Assembly (NCBI RefSeq): GCF_003663845.1 | Contig: NZ_RCCA01000001.1 | Span: 992,001-1,056,000 of the forward strand | DNA length: 64,000 nucleotides | Direction: 5' to 3' | Source of the DNA: Chryseobacterium sp. 7 | Lineage (GTDB): Bacteria; Bacteroidota; Bacteroidia; Flavobacteriales; Weeksellaceae | Shown here: positions 25,747-32,679 of the stretch, piece by piece | Layout of the letters: every line of letters begins with the position of its first letter | How positions within the stretch are numbered: the stretch's first letter is position 1 | Translations under genes and position numbers: made by a program | The notes under the pieces: generated by a model | The model's database searches: none | The model's input: the letters and a program-made list of their open reading frames with translations, nothing else | Told to the model about the DNA's origin: nothing

Positions 25747-26184
25747 ATGAATAAGTTAATGGAAATATCTGTTACATATAATACAGGCAATCATGAAAAG
25801 ATAAGGATAAACAGCCATAAGAAAGCCTACAGTCTGGTTATTGAAAACTGGAACATGGGTACTATTGAATTTCAGGAAGAATGCAAGGTAATTATGATGA
25901 ATAAAGGAAACTTTGTATTAGGCATATACAACGTCTCAAAAGGCGGTATAGACAGTTCAGTAGTAGACATAAGAATTATTCTGGCTGTAGCTCTTAAATG
26001 CAACGCTACTCAACTGATACTGGTACATAATCATCCTAGTGGAAATCTCAAACCCAGCGGTTCAGACCAAACAATAACCAAGAACTTAAAGAAAGCTTGC
26101 GAACTGCTGAATGTATCACTTTTAGACCATTTGATTATCACCAGGAACAGTTTTTATAGTTTTAATGAAGAGAATAGGTTTTAA
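25747..26184 (+). CDS. RadC-family JAB-domain protein
   Basis: 145 aa. The metalloprotease-like JAB/MPN signature is complete: LVHNHPSGNLKPSGSDQTIT (His-x-His-Pro-Ser-Gly, then Ser and Asp as ligand), with DHLIITRNSFYSF at the end. It is shorter than housekeeping RadC because the N-terminal UPF0758 helical part is missing, as is normal for copies on islands and phages. Function is unproven. Start at ATG 25747 just after the inverted repeat. Confidence 0.88.
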   Translation: MNKLMEISVTYNTGNHEKIRINSHKKAYSLVIENWNMGTIEFQEECKVIMMNKGNFVLGIYNVSKGGIDSSVVDIRIILAVALKCNATQLILVHNHPSGNLKPSGSDQTITKNLKKACELLNVSLLDHLIITRNSFYSFNEENRF

Positions 26185-26281
26185 ATATGTTGTTTCAGTG
26201 TATTCCTGCATAGTACACTATAAATTTCTTTATGTTCCTGGTAAACTAAACTCCTTCCAGATTAGTATTAATAGCTAAAAC

Positions 26282-26518
26282 TTATTCTTTCGGAAGCTCA
26301 AAATCCAAGAAATCTTTCATTGGAATTTCTAACCCTTCACTAAGTCTGTATAGCTGATAAATTGTAATATTAGTTTTGCCGGACTCCATTCTGGAAATAT
26401 TAGTAGGATCAATTTCACCTCTCATTCTGCCTACCAGTTCAACCTGAGTAATACCTTTTTGTATTCTCAATTCCTTAATTCTTTTTCCTACGATTATTTG
26501 AATCTCAGATTTTTCCAA
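26282..26518 (-). CDS. XRE-family helix-turn-helix regulator
   Basis: 78 aa. The HTH (GITQVELVGRMRGEIDPTNISRMESGKTNITI) fills the protein. The start must be the TTG at 26518: a stop lies in frame five codons upstream and the first ATG is beyond the HTH. The start codon sits one base from a palindrome (26520-26540) that covers the -33 box of the rightward promoter, so it probably represses that promoter and itself. It is a candidate maintenance switch for the element. Confidence 0.82.
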   Translation of the reverse strand: MEKSEIQIIVGKRIKELRIQKGITQVELVGRMRGEIDPTNISRMESGKTNITIYQLYRLSEGLEIPMKDFLDFELPKE

Positions 26519-26519
26519 C

Positions 26520-26540
26520 TTGACTTATTTGACAAGTCAA
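26520..26540. promoter_or_regulatory. operator candidate between XRE and the exported protein gene
   Basis: TTGACTT and AAGTCAA, 7 bases apart, centred on 26530. It covers the TTTG at 26528-26531 of the rightward promoter. Confidence 0.6.
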
Positions 26541-26558
26541 AGAAACTCGATATATTTG
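26528..26558 (+). promoter_or_regulatory. consensus promoter for the 26611 operon
   Basis: TTTG (26528-26531), 19 bases, then TATATTTG (26551-26558): an exact Bacteroidota promoter, directed at the exported-protein gene. Confidence 0.8.
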
Positions 26559-26610
26559 CGTGAATAAATGTCATATATGGCAAGTTTTAATTTAATATTT
26601 AAATACACTT

Positions 26611-27078
26611 ATGAAAAAACTACTATTTATTACAGCTTTATTATTATCAATTTCAATATTCAGTCAACAGGGAGTAGATTCAATATATATTCCTCAATAT
26701 GATAAATCGTTTGATGATCAGGGTTTTCAATATGCAACCACATCTGTAGATGGTAAAAGATATTATGTAAAGATTGACAAGTCCCAGAAGCTATTTGATA
26801 AGACTATTATGTCAGTAGATGTTTGGGTGAAGTATAACTATACTTCTAAAACAAAAGGTAAGAATGGAAAATCAAAGAAAATTGATACCGGGCATTACTT
26901 GGAATATATGAACTTTGATTGCACTGGAAAAACCTACACAGAGGGAGAAATATTACGGTATAACTCTACTGGAAAACTTATTAATCGAGATGAAAGGTTC
27001 TCGAATATTACACGAAGAATTGTACCAGGTTCAGTAAGTGAAGGGCTATTTGAAGCAGTTTGTCGTAAAACCAATTAA
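26611..27078 (+). CDS. secreted hypothetical protein
   Basis: 155 aa with a signal peptide (MKKLLFITALLLSISIFSQ). The mature part is small, beta-rich and Lys/Tyr-rich, with a Gly/Lys loop (SKTKGKNGKSKK), two Cys (FDCTGKTY and EAVCRKTN) that could form a disulfide, and no recognised domain. It is read from the promoter that the XRE protein probably controls. A 12-base gap separates it from the next gene, so they form an operon. Possibly an element cargo or surface-modifying factor. Confidence 0.65.
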   Translation: MKKLLFITALLLSISIFSQQGVDSIYIPQYDKSFDDQGFQYATTSVDGKRYYVKIDKSQKLFDKTIMSVDVWVKYNYTSKTKGKNGKSKKIDTGHYLEYMNFDCTGKTYTEGEILRYNSTGKLINRDERFSNITRRIVPGSVSEGLFEAVCRKTN

Positions 27079-27090
27079 TCTATATCACAC

Positions 27091-27333
27091 ATGAAATATT
27101 TGCTCCTAGTGTTAGCAATACCTGTATTTATTATATTTTCTGTATTCCTGAGCCTATTCTTTGGTATTCTCATTCGTTTTATTAATGAGGGAGGCCGCTT
27201 TAAAAGCCCTTTGGATGACCATAGACCGATGCCCATAGCTCTTAAAGACAAGGAATTTTGGAAAACTCTTTTAACAGGCTTTTTCGTTTATTTTACTTTG
27301 CTAATCATTGTAAAGTACTTATCAGCAGAATAA
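27091..27333 (+). CDS. small two-span membrane protein
   Basis: 80 aa. Hydrophobic segments at about 3-31 and 60-77, with a polar loop (GGRFKSPLDDHRPMP) between. No family recognised. Second gene of the XRE-controlled unit, ended by a terminator. Confidence 0.55.
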   Translation: MKYLLLVLAIPVFIIFSVFLSLFFGILIRFINEGGRFKSPLDDHRPMPIALKDKEFWKTLLTGFFVYFTLLIIVKYLSAE

Positions 27334-27370
27334 ACGAAGCAGAGAGTCTGAAAACAATATATAATAACCA

Positions 27371-27398
27371 CCAACCACCTCAAAGCAGGTGGTTTTTT
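27371..27398 (+). terminator. terminator of the exported/membrane protein pair
   Basis: Stem AACCACCT / AGGTGGTT, loop CAAAGC, then a T-run. Confidence 0.85.
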
Positions 27399-27417
27399 AC
27401 TAGTCAAAATCAAAGAT

Positions 27418-27843
27418 ATGAAACCACGAATACCATTCAGAATAGGTTATCAATATGATAACTGGGAACTGAACTTAATAACACTGCCGGACAGAATCCC
27501 GGAGAATGATTTATATATAAGTTACCTTTGGGTTGGAAGTAAGGTAAAGCCATTTCTGGGCTTTATTCTCCATAGAACAGAACTTATATTTTATTGGGAT
27601 AGGCTGGAAGCAGTAATATTGGAGTTTGACAAAAAATCAGAACACTATTACAACAGGATGAATAAAGCTTTATCGGAAAGGTTCCCGGAATTTACTTCTG
27701 AAACTCTTCCAGACAGTACTGTTATATTCAAGTTTACAACTGAAAAGATAACCTACTGGAATATCTATTATGTCCCATCGAGGGAAATAAAGTTGATTTA
27801 CTTTGCTAATAGGTTTGCATATGTTAACCGGATATTTGAATAA
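27418..27843 (+). CDS. hypothetical protein
   Basis: 141 aa, soluble, Tyr/Phe/Glu-rich (YYNRMNKALSERFPEF, then WNIYYVPSREIKLIYF). No signal, no membrane span, no recognised domain. It starts 20 bases after the upstream terminator and ends before the 9-bp repeat array at 27937. Codon use is like the other element genes. Role unknown. Confidence 0.5.
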   Translation: MKPRIPFRIGYQYDNWELNLITLPDRIPENDLYISYLWVGSKVKPFLGFILHRTELIFYWDRLEAVILEFDKKSEHYYNRMNKALSERFPEFTSETLPDSTVIFKFTTEKITYWNIYYVPSREIKLIYFANRFAYVNRIFE

Positions 27844-27936
27844 ACCAGTACCAAGATTGATATTGTACCAGGAATAGAACATGACAGATTATGAAGTGAA
27901 TTAAAAGAAGCGATTCAGGAATTGAACCGCTTCTTA

Positions 27937-27972
27937 TTGCAGATTTTGCAGAAATTGCAGATTTGGCAATTT
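27937..27972 (+). repeat. 9-bp iteron-like array A
   Basis: Four tandem 9-mers: TTGCAGATT, TTGCAGAAA, TTGCAGATT, TGGCAATTT. It abuts the 3' end of the DUF3987 gene. The same motif in opposite orientation forms array B at 29262. Confidence 0.75.
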
Positions 27973-29335
27973 ACTTCAATTTCAATTTTTCATATTTACC
28001 ATGGCCTACCTTTCTTAGAATAGAAAGCTTTTGCCATCTGTTTAAAATATCAGCAAAAGTCCTTTCTGCAAAGCCTAAATCTTTAGCAATCACTAAGCCT
28101 TCTGCTCTTGAAAAAGTTTTAGGAAGGTTATTATGTAAAGCTCTTTCAAGCATTGGCAGATGTGCACTATTTTTATTGTACAGGTCAAAAACAAATAACG
28201 AATGGTCAATTAATGATTTTATTAATTCAACTGCGGTATTCATATCAGTATCAGAACATATGTATTCCGTTGTTACGGGATCATTTATTGAAATATTAGT
28301 TTTGTTTCTAAGTACTGTAAGTATCAGACATATTCTAAAGAATATTACCCCTAGTCTCTTGACCACTGAAAGAAAATCTGTTTTCTTATTTTTAATAAGA
28401 ATATCTGTTGCAGCTATCATTCTATCCTGGAATTTATCCCACTGTTCTGGTGTTAACTTAACCTCTATGTGTGTTTTATGGTTGAATAGGCTGAAGTATA
28501 AATCATAGATTTCTTTCGAAGCATTTGAAAATAGCTCATCATAGTCTACATATTCAGCATTTGGCGACACATCTTTCCAACCTAAGACATCATCAAAGTA
28601 ATAAAATATAAACCTACTGAATAGCCCATTTTCTTTTGAATCTATTAAAGGCTTAAGCTGGTTAGGTGTTCCAGATAAGACAATGGATAACTTAGGGTTC
28701 TTAATCTGATAGAATCGGTCATCTATACTTCTGCTGATAGCAATTTTTTCGTGGTGGAATGCTTTGCGCATAACATCTGAAAAATTTCCCCATTCTTGTT
28801 TCAGCATATTGGAAAGGGAATCCGCTTCTGTATCAAAAATAAGTAAGCCATCATGAGAATGTTCCAGATGATGATAAAACTTGGCTCCACTTGTGTTGGC
28901 TGGAACTTCTTTCACTTGTAGTTCAGGTTTTGCTACATTTTCTTTGTCTTCCAGCTTCTTATAAGCGATTATAGCCTGTTTGCTGTCTTTCAGTACTTTA
29001 TCATGAATAGGTTCTATCAATATTTTAGACCAGCTCATAACACCTTTTCCACTTGCAGGAGGAGCTAAAAAGAATAAATAAAGATTAGGACTATATTTTC
29101 TATGGTCATAAATACCAAAAACTTTCGGCATGCAGCAACTTAATACTCCTAGTGAGGAAAGGAATATAAGATCCCTTTCCCTGCCTGTAAATTGTGCAAT
29201 GATTTCATTTAAAGGTTCCGGCAAGTTTTCATAGATACAATCCGGCAAGAATTGATGAGTTTCTGCCAAGTCTGCCAAAGCTGCAATATCTGCATTTTCT
29301 GCAATTTCAACTTTTTTTTCGTTTTCTCTATCCAT
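27971..29335 (-). CDS. DUF3987 domain protein, helicase/primase-like
   Basis: 454 aa. The DUF3987 core spans most of the protein: ENLPEPLNEIIAQF, then LYLFFLAPPASGKGVMSWSK (a P-loop-like GxxxSGKG), LLIFDTEADSLS and LSGTPNQLKPL. The C-terminal ~70 residues look like a winged-helix tail (FSRAEGLVIAKDLGFAERT). DUF3987 proteins accompany replication modules of phages, plasmids and islands. Its first codons are the 9-bp repeats of array B (residues 10-24, IAENADIAALADLAE), and array A lies at its stop. It overlaps the HTH gene by 8 bases, so the two are cotranscribed. Confidence 0.82.
   Translation of the reverse strand: MDRENEKKVEIAENADIAALADLAETHQFLPDCIYENLPEPLNEIIAQFTGRERDLIFLSSLGVLSCCMPKVFGIYDHRKYSPNLYLFFLAPPASGKGVMSWSKILIEPIHDKVLKDSKQAIIAYKKLEDKENVAKPELQVKEVPANTSGAKFYHHLEHSHDGLLIFDTEADSLSNMLKQEWGNFSDVMRKAFHHEKIAISRSIDDRFYQIKNPKLSIVLSGTPNQLKPLIDSKENGLFSRFIFYYFDDVLGWKDVSPNAEYVDYDELFSNASKEIYDLYFSLFNHKTHIEVKLTPEQWDKFQDRMIAATDILIKNKKTDFLSVVKRLGVIFFRICLILTVLRNKTNISINDPVTTEYICSDTDMNTAVELIKSLIDHSLFVFDLYNKNSAHLPMLERALHNNLPKTFSRAEGLVIAKDLGFAERTFADILNRWQKLSILRKVGHGKYEKLKLK
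29262..29306 (-). repeat. 9-bp iteron-like array B
   Basis: Five 9-mers, read on the minus strand as AATTGCAGA, AAATGCAGA, TATTGCAGC, TTTGGCAGA, CTTGGCAGA. They lie inside the start of the DUF3987 gene and are inverted relative to array A. Confidence 0.7.
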
Positions 29336-29615
29336 TTCTTTTTGTCTTTAATGTGTTAAGGTAATCCTCTGCATACTCTGCCTGGGATTTTTGTTCATTG
29401 GAAAGCATCCATTTAATAAGATCAGACTTTTTGAAATAGATTAGTTTTCCATTCGGTTTATAAAATGTGATTGCTTTTTTGTGCGTGATTTTGTAGAGAG
29501 CACTAAGAGAAATACTCAGGAACTCAGCTGCTTGTTTAAAGTTTAGAATGTGTTCGGTGAACATATCTGCACTTTGAACAGTACTGTTGCTACTACTTTG
29601 ATTCGATAAATTCAT
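29328..29615 (-). CDS. excisionase-like helix-turn-helix protein
   Basis: 95 aa. A MerR-like HTH_17 domain fills residues 20-75: LNFKQAAEFLSISLSALYKI, then GKLIYFKKSDLIKWM. Such proteins serve as excision directionality factors or activators in Bacteroidota integrative elements. It overlaps DUF3987 downstream and has a perfect palindrome 27 bases upstream of its start. Expected partner: the integrase at 10946. Confidence 0.82.
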   Translation of the reverse strand: MNLSNQSSSNSTVQSADMFTEHILNFKQAAEFLSISLSALYKITHKKAITFYKPNGKLIYFKKSDLIKWMLSNEQKSQAEYAEDYLNTLKTKRNG

Positions 29616-29642
29616 ATCTTATATCAATATTAAAATTATTTG

Positions 29643-29661
29643 CTTACAGACTTTCTGTAAG
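29643..29661. promoter_or_regulatory. operator candidate ahead of the excisionase-like gene
   Basis: CTTACAGA and TCTGTAAG, a perfect 8-bp inverted repeat with a 3-base spacer, just downstream of a near-consensus promoter box (CATATTTG on the minus strand). Confidence 0.6.
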
Positions 29662-29767
29662 TCGGCGCAAATATGAAAAGTGATATAAAAGTGAAAAAAT
29701 GCAAAAAGTGGTGATAAGGTGGTGACGAAAAATAAATGTAGTGATAAGACAAAAAAAGACAGAATTT

Positions 29768-30631
29768 CTAATTTCTGTCTTCTAGTTCCTGTTTAATAAT
29801 TTGTGGAATAAAGGCTAATCCTTTATATGTAACTTGACTTTTACTTCCAAACTTTTTATAAAATGGATCAGACCCAGTACCGTCAAAATTTACAAATAAT
29901 TGCTTGATAAGAGCGAGAAAATCGGCTTTTCTGGGCCTCCTTCCATAAAGATGCTTATGTAGTACCCAGAAAGTGAAAGAAAGCAATTGTCGAGATATTT
30001 TAACCTCTTTTATTCTCCTATCACCAACTTCTGTAGTTTTATTGCTGATATAAGCTTTTATAGTTGAAATAAGGAACTCAAAATCATCATCTGGCATAAT
30101 CTTCTCCCTTTTCTCATTTTGACCCTTTAAATAGCCTAGCACAAGGTGTAAAAGCTCATCGTCATTGGTGTAATTTGTTTTCAATACATTGAAATTAGGG
30201 ATGCTGAGAACTAGCTGTTTACCAGGATTAGAGATAAATTTGTTGTTCACATAATCTCTTATTTCGGTGATAAAATAAATAAAAGAGGGGAACTTATAAA
30301 AGGTTTCGGGGTTATTATTGATGATATATTGTAGGTCAGATTGTAAGTATTTAATATAATCTTTCATCTTCTCTGCATTTTGTATTAAATAATGATCAAT
30401 CAACGCCTGACTGGTGGCTAATTCGTGATGTAAAACTTGATAAAAAAAGGATTCAAAGCTATATACCACATCATTAAGATATATAATTCCTTTATCATTA
30501 TCAACATTACAAATAGAACTAGTGTTTTCTTCAAAACCTAACGAAAGGTACTGTCTGATTTCTGCGTTCAGATTAACATCTTTGAAAATATTTACAAAAT
30601 AGAGTATTGGCGAATTATACTTAAATTCCAT
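29768..30631 (-). CDS. hypothetical protein of the element's right end
   Basis: 287 aa from the ATG at about 30631 (MEFKYNSPILYFVNIF); the frame is open farther up, but that part runs through the arm-site repeat. All-helical in appearance, Lys/Asn/Tyr-rich, with WVLHKHLYGRRPRKADFLALIKQLF near the end, which could bind nucleic acid. No signal or membrane span. I do not recognise the family. It is the gene next to attR. Confidence 0.55.
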   Translation of the reverse strand: MEFKYNSPILYFVNIFKDVNLNAEIRQYLSLGFEENTSSICNVDNDKGIIYLNDVVYSFESFFYQVLHHELATSQALIDHYLIQNAEKMKDYIKYLQSDLQYIINNNPETFYKFPSFIYFITEIRDYVNNKFISNPGKQLVLSIPNFNVLKTNYTNDDELLHLVLGYLKGQNEKREKIMPDDDFEFLISTIKAYISNKTTEVGDRRIKEVKISRQLLSFTFWVLHKHLYGRRPRKADFLALIKQLFVNFDGTGSDPFYKKFGSKSQVTYKGLAFIPQIIKQELEDRN

Positions 30632-30695
30632 ACAACAAAAATAAGAAAAAGTTATAATAGGAAAGTAAATGAATGGTAAATCAGTTTTATTAAAA

Positions 30696-30717
30696 TTGTT
30701 GTACCTATGTTGTACCT
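30696..30717. repeat. right arm-type site candidate
   Basis: Exact copy in direct orientation of the 22 bases at 10909-10930, with GTTGTACCT twice. It lies 50 bases inside attR. Confidence 0.65.
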
Positions 30718-30731
30718 GAATGAAAATAAAA

Positions 30732-30757
30732 AAGTCTCTACATTGCTGTAAAGACTT
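30732..30757 (-). terminator. element-borne terminator for tRNA-Arg
   Basis: Stem AAGTCTCTACA / TGTAAAGACTT (one G-T) with a 4-base loop and a T-run on the minus strand. It takes the place of the tRNA terminator displaced to 10722. Confidence 0.8.
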
Positions 30758-30766
30758 GATTATCAA

Positions 30767-30816
30767 TAAGTGAGCGCGAAAGGATTCGAACCTTTGACCG
30801 TCTGCTTAGAAGGCAG
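30767..30816. repeat. attR: 50-bp core within the intact tRNA-Arg
   Basis: Identical to 10748-10797. Confidence 0.9.
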
Positions 30817-30844
30817 ATGCTCTATCCAGCTGAGCTACGCACCC
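30771..30844 (-). tRNA. tRNA-Arg(TCT)
   Basis: 74 nt, no encoded CCA. Acceptor GGGTGCG pairs with CGCGCTC, D-arm GCTCAGCTGGATAGAGC, anticodon arm TCTGC-CTTCTAA-GCAGA (anticodon TCT), T-arm AAAGG-TTCGAAT-CCTTT. Cotranscribed with tRNA-Pro upstream. Its 3' half is the integration site of the element. Confidence 0.95.
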
Positions 30845-30876
30845 ATTAAATAGTTTTGAGAAAACTATTAAAACAG

Positions 30877-30951
30877 TCGGGGCGGCAGGATTCGAACCTG
30901 CGACCTCCTGGTCCCAAACCAGGCGCGATGACCGGACTACGCTACGCCCCG
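30877..30951 (-). tRNA. tRNA-Pro(TGG)
   Basis: 75 nt. Acceptor CGGGGCG/CGCCCCG, anticodon arm CCTGG-TTTGGGA-CCAGG. First gene of a two-tRNA unit with tRNA-Arg. Confidence 0.95.
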
Positions 30952-30993
30952 AGGGTGTCATCAGTAACGATATTTACTTCGTTTTTGCGGTTG

Positions 30994-31001
30994 CAAAGGT
31001 A
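30994..31001 (-). promoter_or_regulatory. promoter box of the tRNA-Pro/Arg unit
   Basis: TACCTTTG on the minus strand, fitting TAnnTTTG, 43 bases before tRNA-Pro. Confidence 0.65.
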
Positions 31002-31183
31002 CAATACTTTTTCAAATAAAAAAATAAAATGCAGAATAATTTTTAATTAATTTTTCATGAAAACTTTTTTAATACCTTTACCCTATTCATAACCATTGAC
31101 TTATCTTGTTTTAAAAATGATGAAAAAATTTTCAGTTTTTTTGTTCAGATTATGCATTATTATTCCAAAATAAAAAAGTAGTC

Positions 31184-31702
31184 TTGAGGAGAGAAGGATG
31201 TTTTCTTCTGTTCAGTTGTTTTTTGATGTTGCTCAATTCCTGTTGTAAGGAGGAAAAATTGGTGACGCATAAAATATCCAACATATCCTTCAGCTTACCC
31301 AGCTCTTTTGTCGTTAAAAAAGAACCTGCTGAAGATTCTCAGGTGTTTAGTATAAACGCCGGAAATAAGTGTGTCGGATATATTTACTATGGTGATTATA
31401 AGCCCTTTGAGGAAGATAATTATATGGTTACTGTGGAGCCTGAGATCTTTGAAAGATTTAAAAATAATAAAGAACTTAAGACTTACTTTTCTGATAATTC
31501 TGATAGAGATTACAGAAACGGAATTTATAATGTTAATTATTACTACTACGATACGGTCAATAACCATAGAGCGCAGATTACGCTGCCTAAGAAAATGGAT
31601 AAAGGATCTATCGGTGTTCATTTTGATAGTGTAGATGTTTACAAAAATAAGATGGCAATTATTGTCAATGATTTGAGTGAAGAAAATAAAAAACTGTTTT
31701 AA
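31184..31702 (+). CDS. hypothetical lipoprotein
   Basis: 172 aa starting at TTG 31184; no ATG gives a full signal. The N-terminus MRREGCFLLFSCFLMLLNSC has a lipobox LNSC (Cys20). The mature part is Asp/Asn/Tyr-rich with KISNISFSLPSSFVVKK, typical of small envelope lipoproteins. No family recognised. Stands alone between the tRNA unit and the nuclease gene. Confidence 0.6.
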   Translation: MRREGCFLLFSCFLMLLNSCCKEEKLVTHKISNISFSLPSSFVVKKEPAEDSQVFSINAGNKCVGYIYYGDYKPFEEDNYMVTVEPEIFERFKNNKELKTYFSDNSDRDYRNGIYNVNYYYYDTVNNHRAQITLPKKMDKGSIGVHFDSVDVYKNKMAIIVNDLSEENKKLF

Positions 31703-31855
31703 AAAGTCTTTAAAACCATTAAAATCAATCCATACCATTAAAAGGCTATAGGAAATTAACTGGAGAGATTAAATAATATAAAAATTTGTTTCTGATGATT
31801 AAATTTTTATATTACGAACACAATGTTAGAGGTAGTTTTTATTCTATAGAAGCAT

Positions 31856-31863
31856 TATCTTTG
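31856..31863 (+). promoter_or_regulatory. promoter box of the nuclease gene
   Basis: TATCTTTG ends only four bases before the ATG at 31868, so the mRNA would be leaderless or start at Met5. Confidence 0.5.
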
Positions 31864-31867
31864 CCCC

Positions 31868-32392
31868 ATGAAAAGATTAATGCTGCTGTACATCCTTTTT
31901 CCTGTATTCCTATTCTCACAGACTACCGGAAAAGTGATCAAAATTTCAGACGGAGATACCATTACTTTACTGTTAAAAGGCAATCAGCAAAAAAAGATCA
32001 GATTAGCTGAAGTGGATTGTCCCGAAAGTGGGCAGGCATTCGGTAAAAATGCCAAGCAGTTTACTTCTGCTCAGGTATTTGGAAAAACGGTAAGCTTTGT
32101 AGAAACCACTACAGACCGCTACGGAAGATCTATTGCTAAAGTGTATTATGATGATGGGAAATACCTTTCCAAAGAGCTTATTAAAGCAGGAATGGGATGG
32201 TGGTATTTTTCTTATTCTAAAGATGACTCTCTGGGTAAAATTCAGCAAAATGCCAAGAGTAAGAAGATGGGCTTATGGCAGGACATTAATGCCATAGCTC
32301 CCTGGGAATACCGCAAAATGAAACGCGATCTTAGAAACAATAAGAAAATAGAAACTGCTAGAACCGGAACAAAAGTAAAAGCAATAGCTTAA
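31868..32392 (+). CDS. secreted thermonuclease (SNase) family protein
   Basis: 174 aa. Signal peptide (MKRLMLLYILFPVFLFSQ), then the staphylococcal nuclease-like fold: VIKISDGDTITLL, catalytic IRLAEVDCPESGQAFG (Arg, Asp, Glu), VETTTDRYGRSIAKVYY (second Arg) and the C-terminal helix KKMGLWQD. A Ca2+-dependent DNA/RNA phosphodiesterase exported from the cell. The first ATG lies very close to its promoter box; the Met at 31880 is an alternative start. Confidence 0.9.
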   Translation: MKRLMLLYILFPVFLFSQTTGKVIKISDGDTITLLLKGNQQKKIRLAEVDCPESGQAFGKNAKQFTSAQVFGKTVSFVETTTDRYGRSIAKVYYDDGKYLSKELIKAGMGWWYFSYSKDDSLGKIQQNAKSKKMGLWQDINAIAPWEYRKMKRDLRNNKKIETARTGTKVKAIA

Positions 32393-32491
32393 ATATTTTA
32401 GGAAGGAAGCTGCTCGATATGTATTTCTTGATTGTTTTAGAACAAATTCCCATAATGTATTTTATCTGGTGGCAATTTTTCCGTACAATAA

Positions 32492-32528
32492 ATGAACAAA
32501 AATAGAAGTATCTTCTATTTTTGTTCAT
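32492..32528. repeat. perfect 17-bp inverted repeat
   Basis: ATGAACAAAAATAGAAG and its exact inverse with a 3-base loop, about 100 bases after the nuclease stop. It could be a terminator for either strand or a protein site. Confidence 0.7.
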
Positions 32529-32679
32529 GAATATTTCGATTCAAGAAAGGAAATTTTGTGATTTCAAATGAAGTGGTCATCATATTCTTTTTCTCAAAAT
32601 CAGGTAAAAAAATGTGTATTAAACATGATTAAGCCTTTAAAAATGAGTATTATTGTAAGAGGATAAATTCTAAAAATGT

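Larger units (their letters stand above)
10748..30816. mobile_element. 20-kb integrative element in tRNA-Arg(TCT)
   Basis: A 50-bp identical direct repeat (10748-10797 and 30767-30816) covers the 3' part of tRNA-Arg from the anticodon stem to four bases past the discriminator. The right copy lies in the intact tRNA, the left is a fragment, and a tyrosine integrase gene sits just inside the left copy. The element carries its own hairpin (30732-30757) that replaces the tRNA terminator left behind at 10722. Gene content: integrase, Sak4-like ATPase, DUF3871, Rhs operon, RadC, XRE, exported proteins, DUF3987 and an excisionase-like HTH protein. No relaxase, coupling ATPase, capsid or tail gene is visible, so it is an island that may be mobilisable or satellite-like. 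Confidence 0.9.

Noticed and set aside
10748..30816. Prophage or conjugative transposon
   Set aside because: No capsid, terminase, tail, relaxase, TraG or type IV secretion genes can be seen in 20 kb.
30856..31050. 64-aa ORF
   Set aside because: It lies on the opposite strand of tRNA-Pro; its RQDSNLRPPGPKPGAMTG sequence is the familiar mistranslation of a tRNA.
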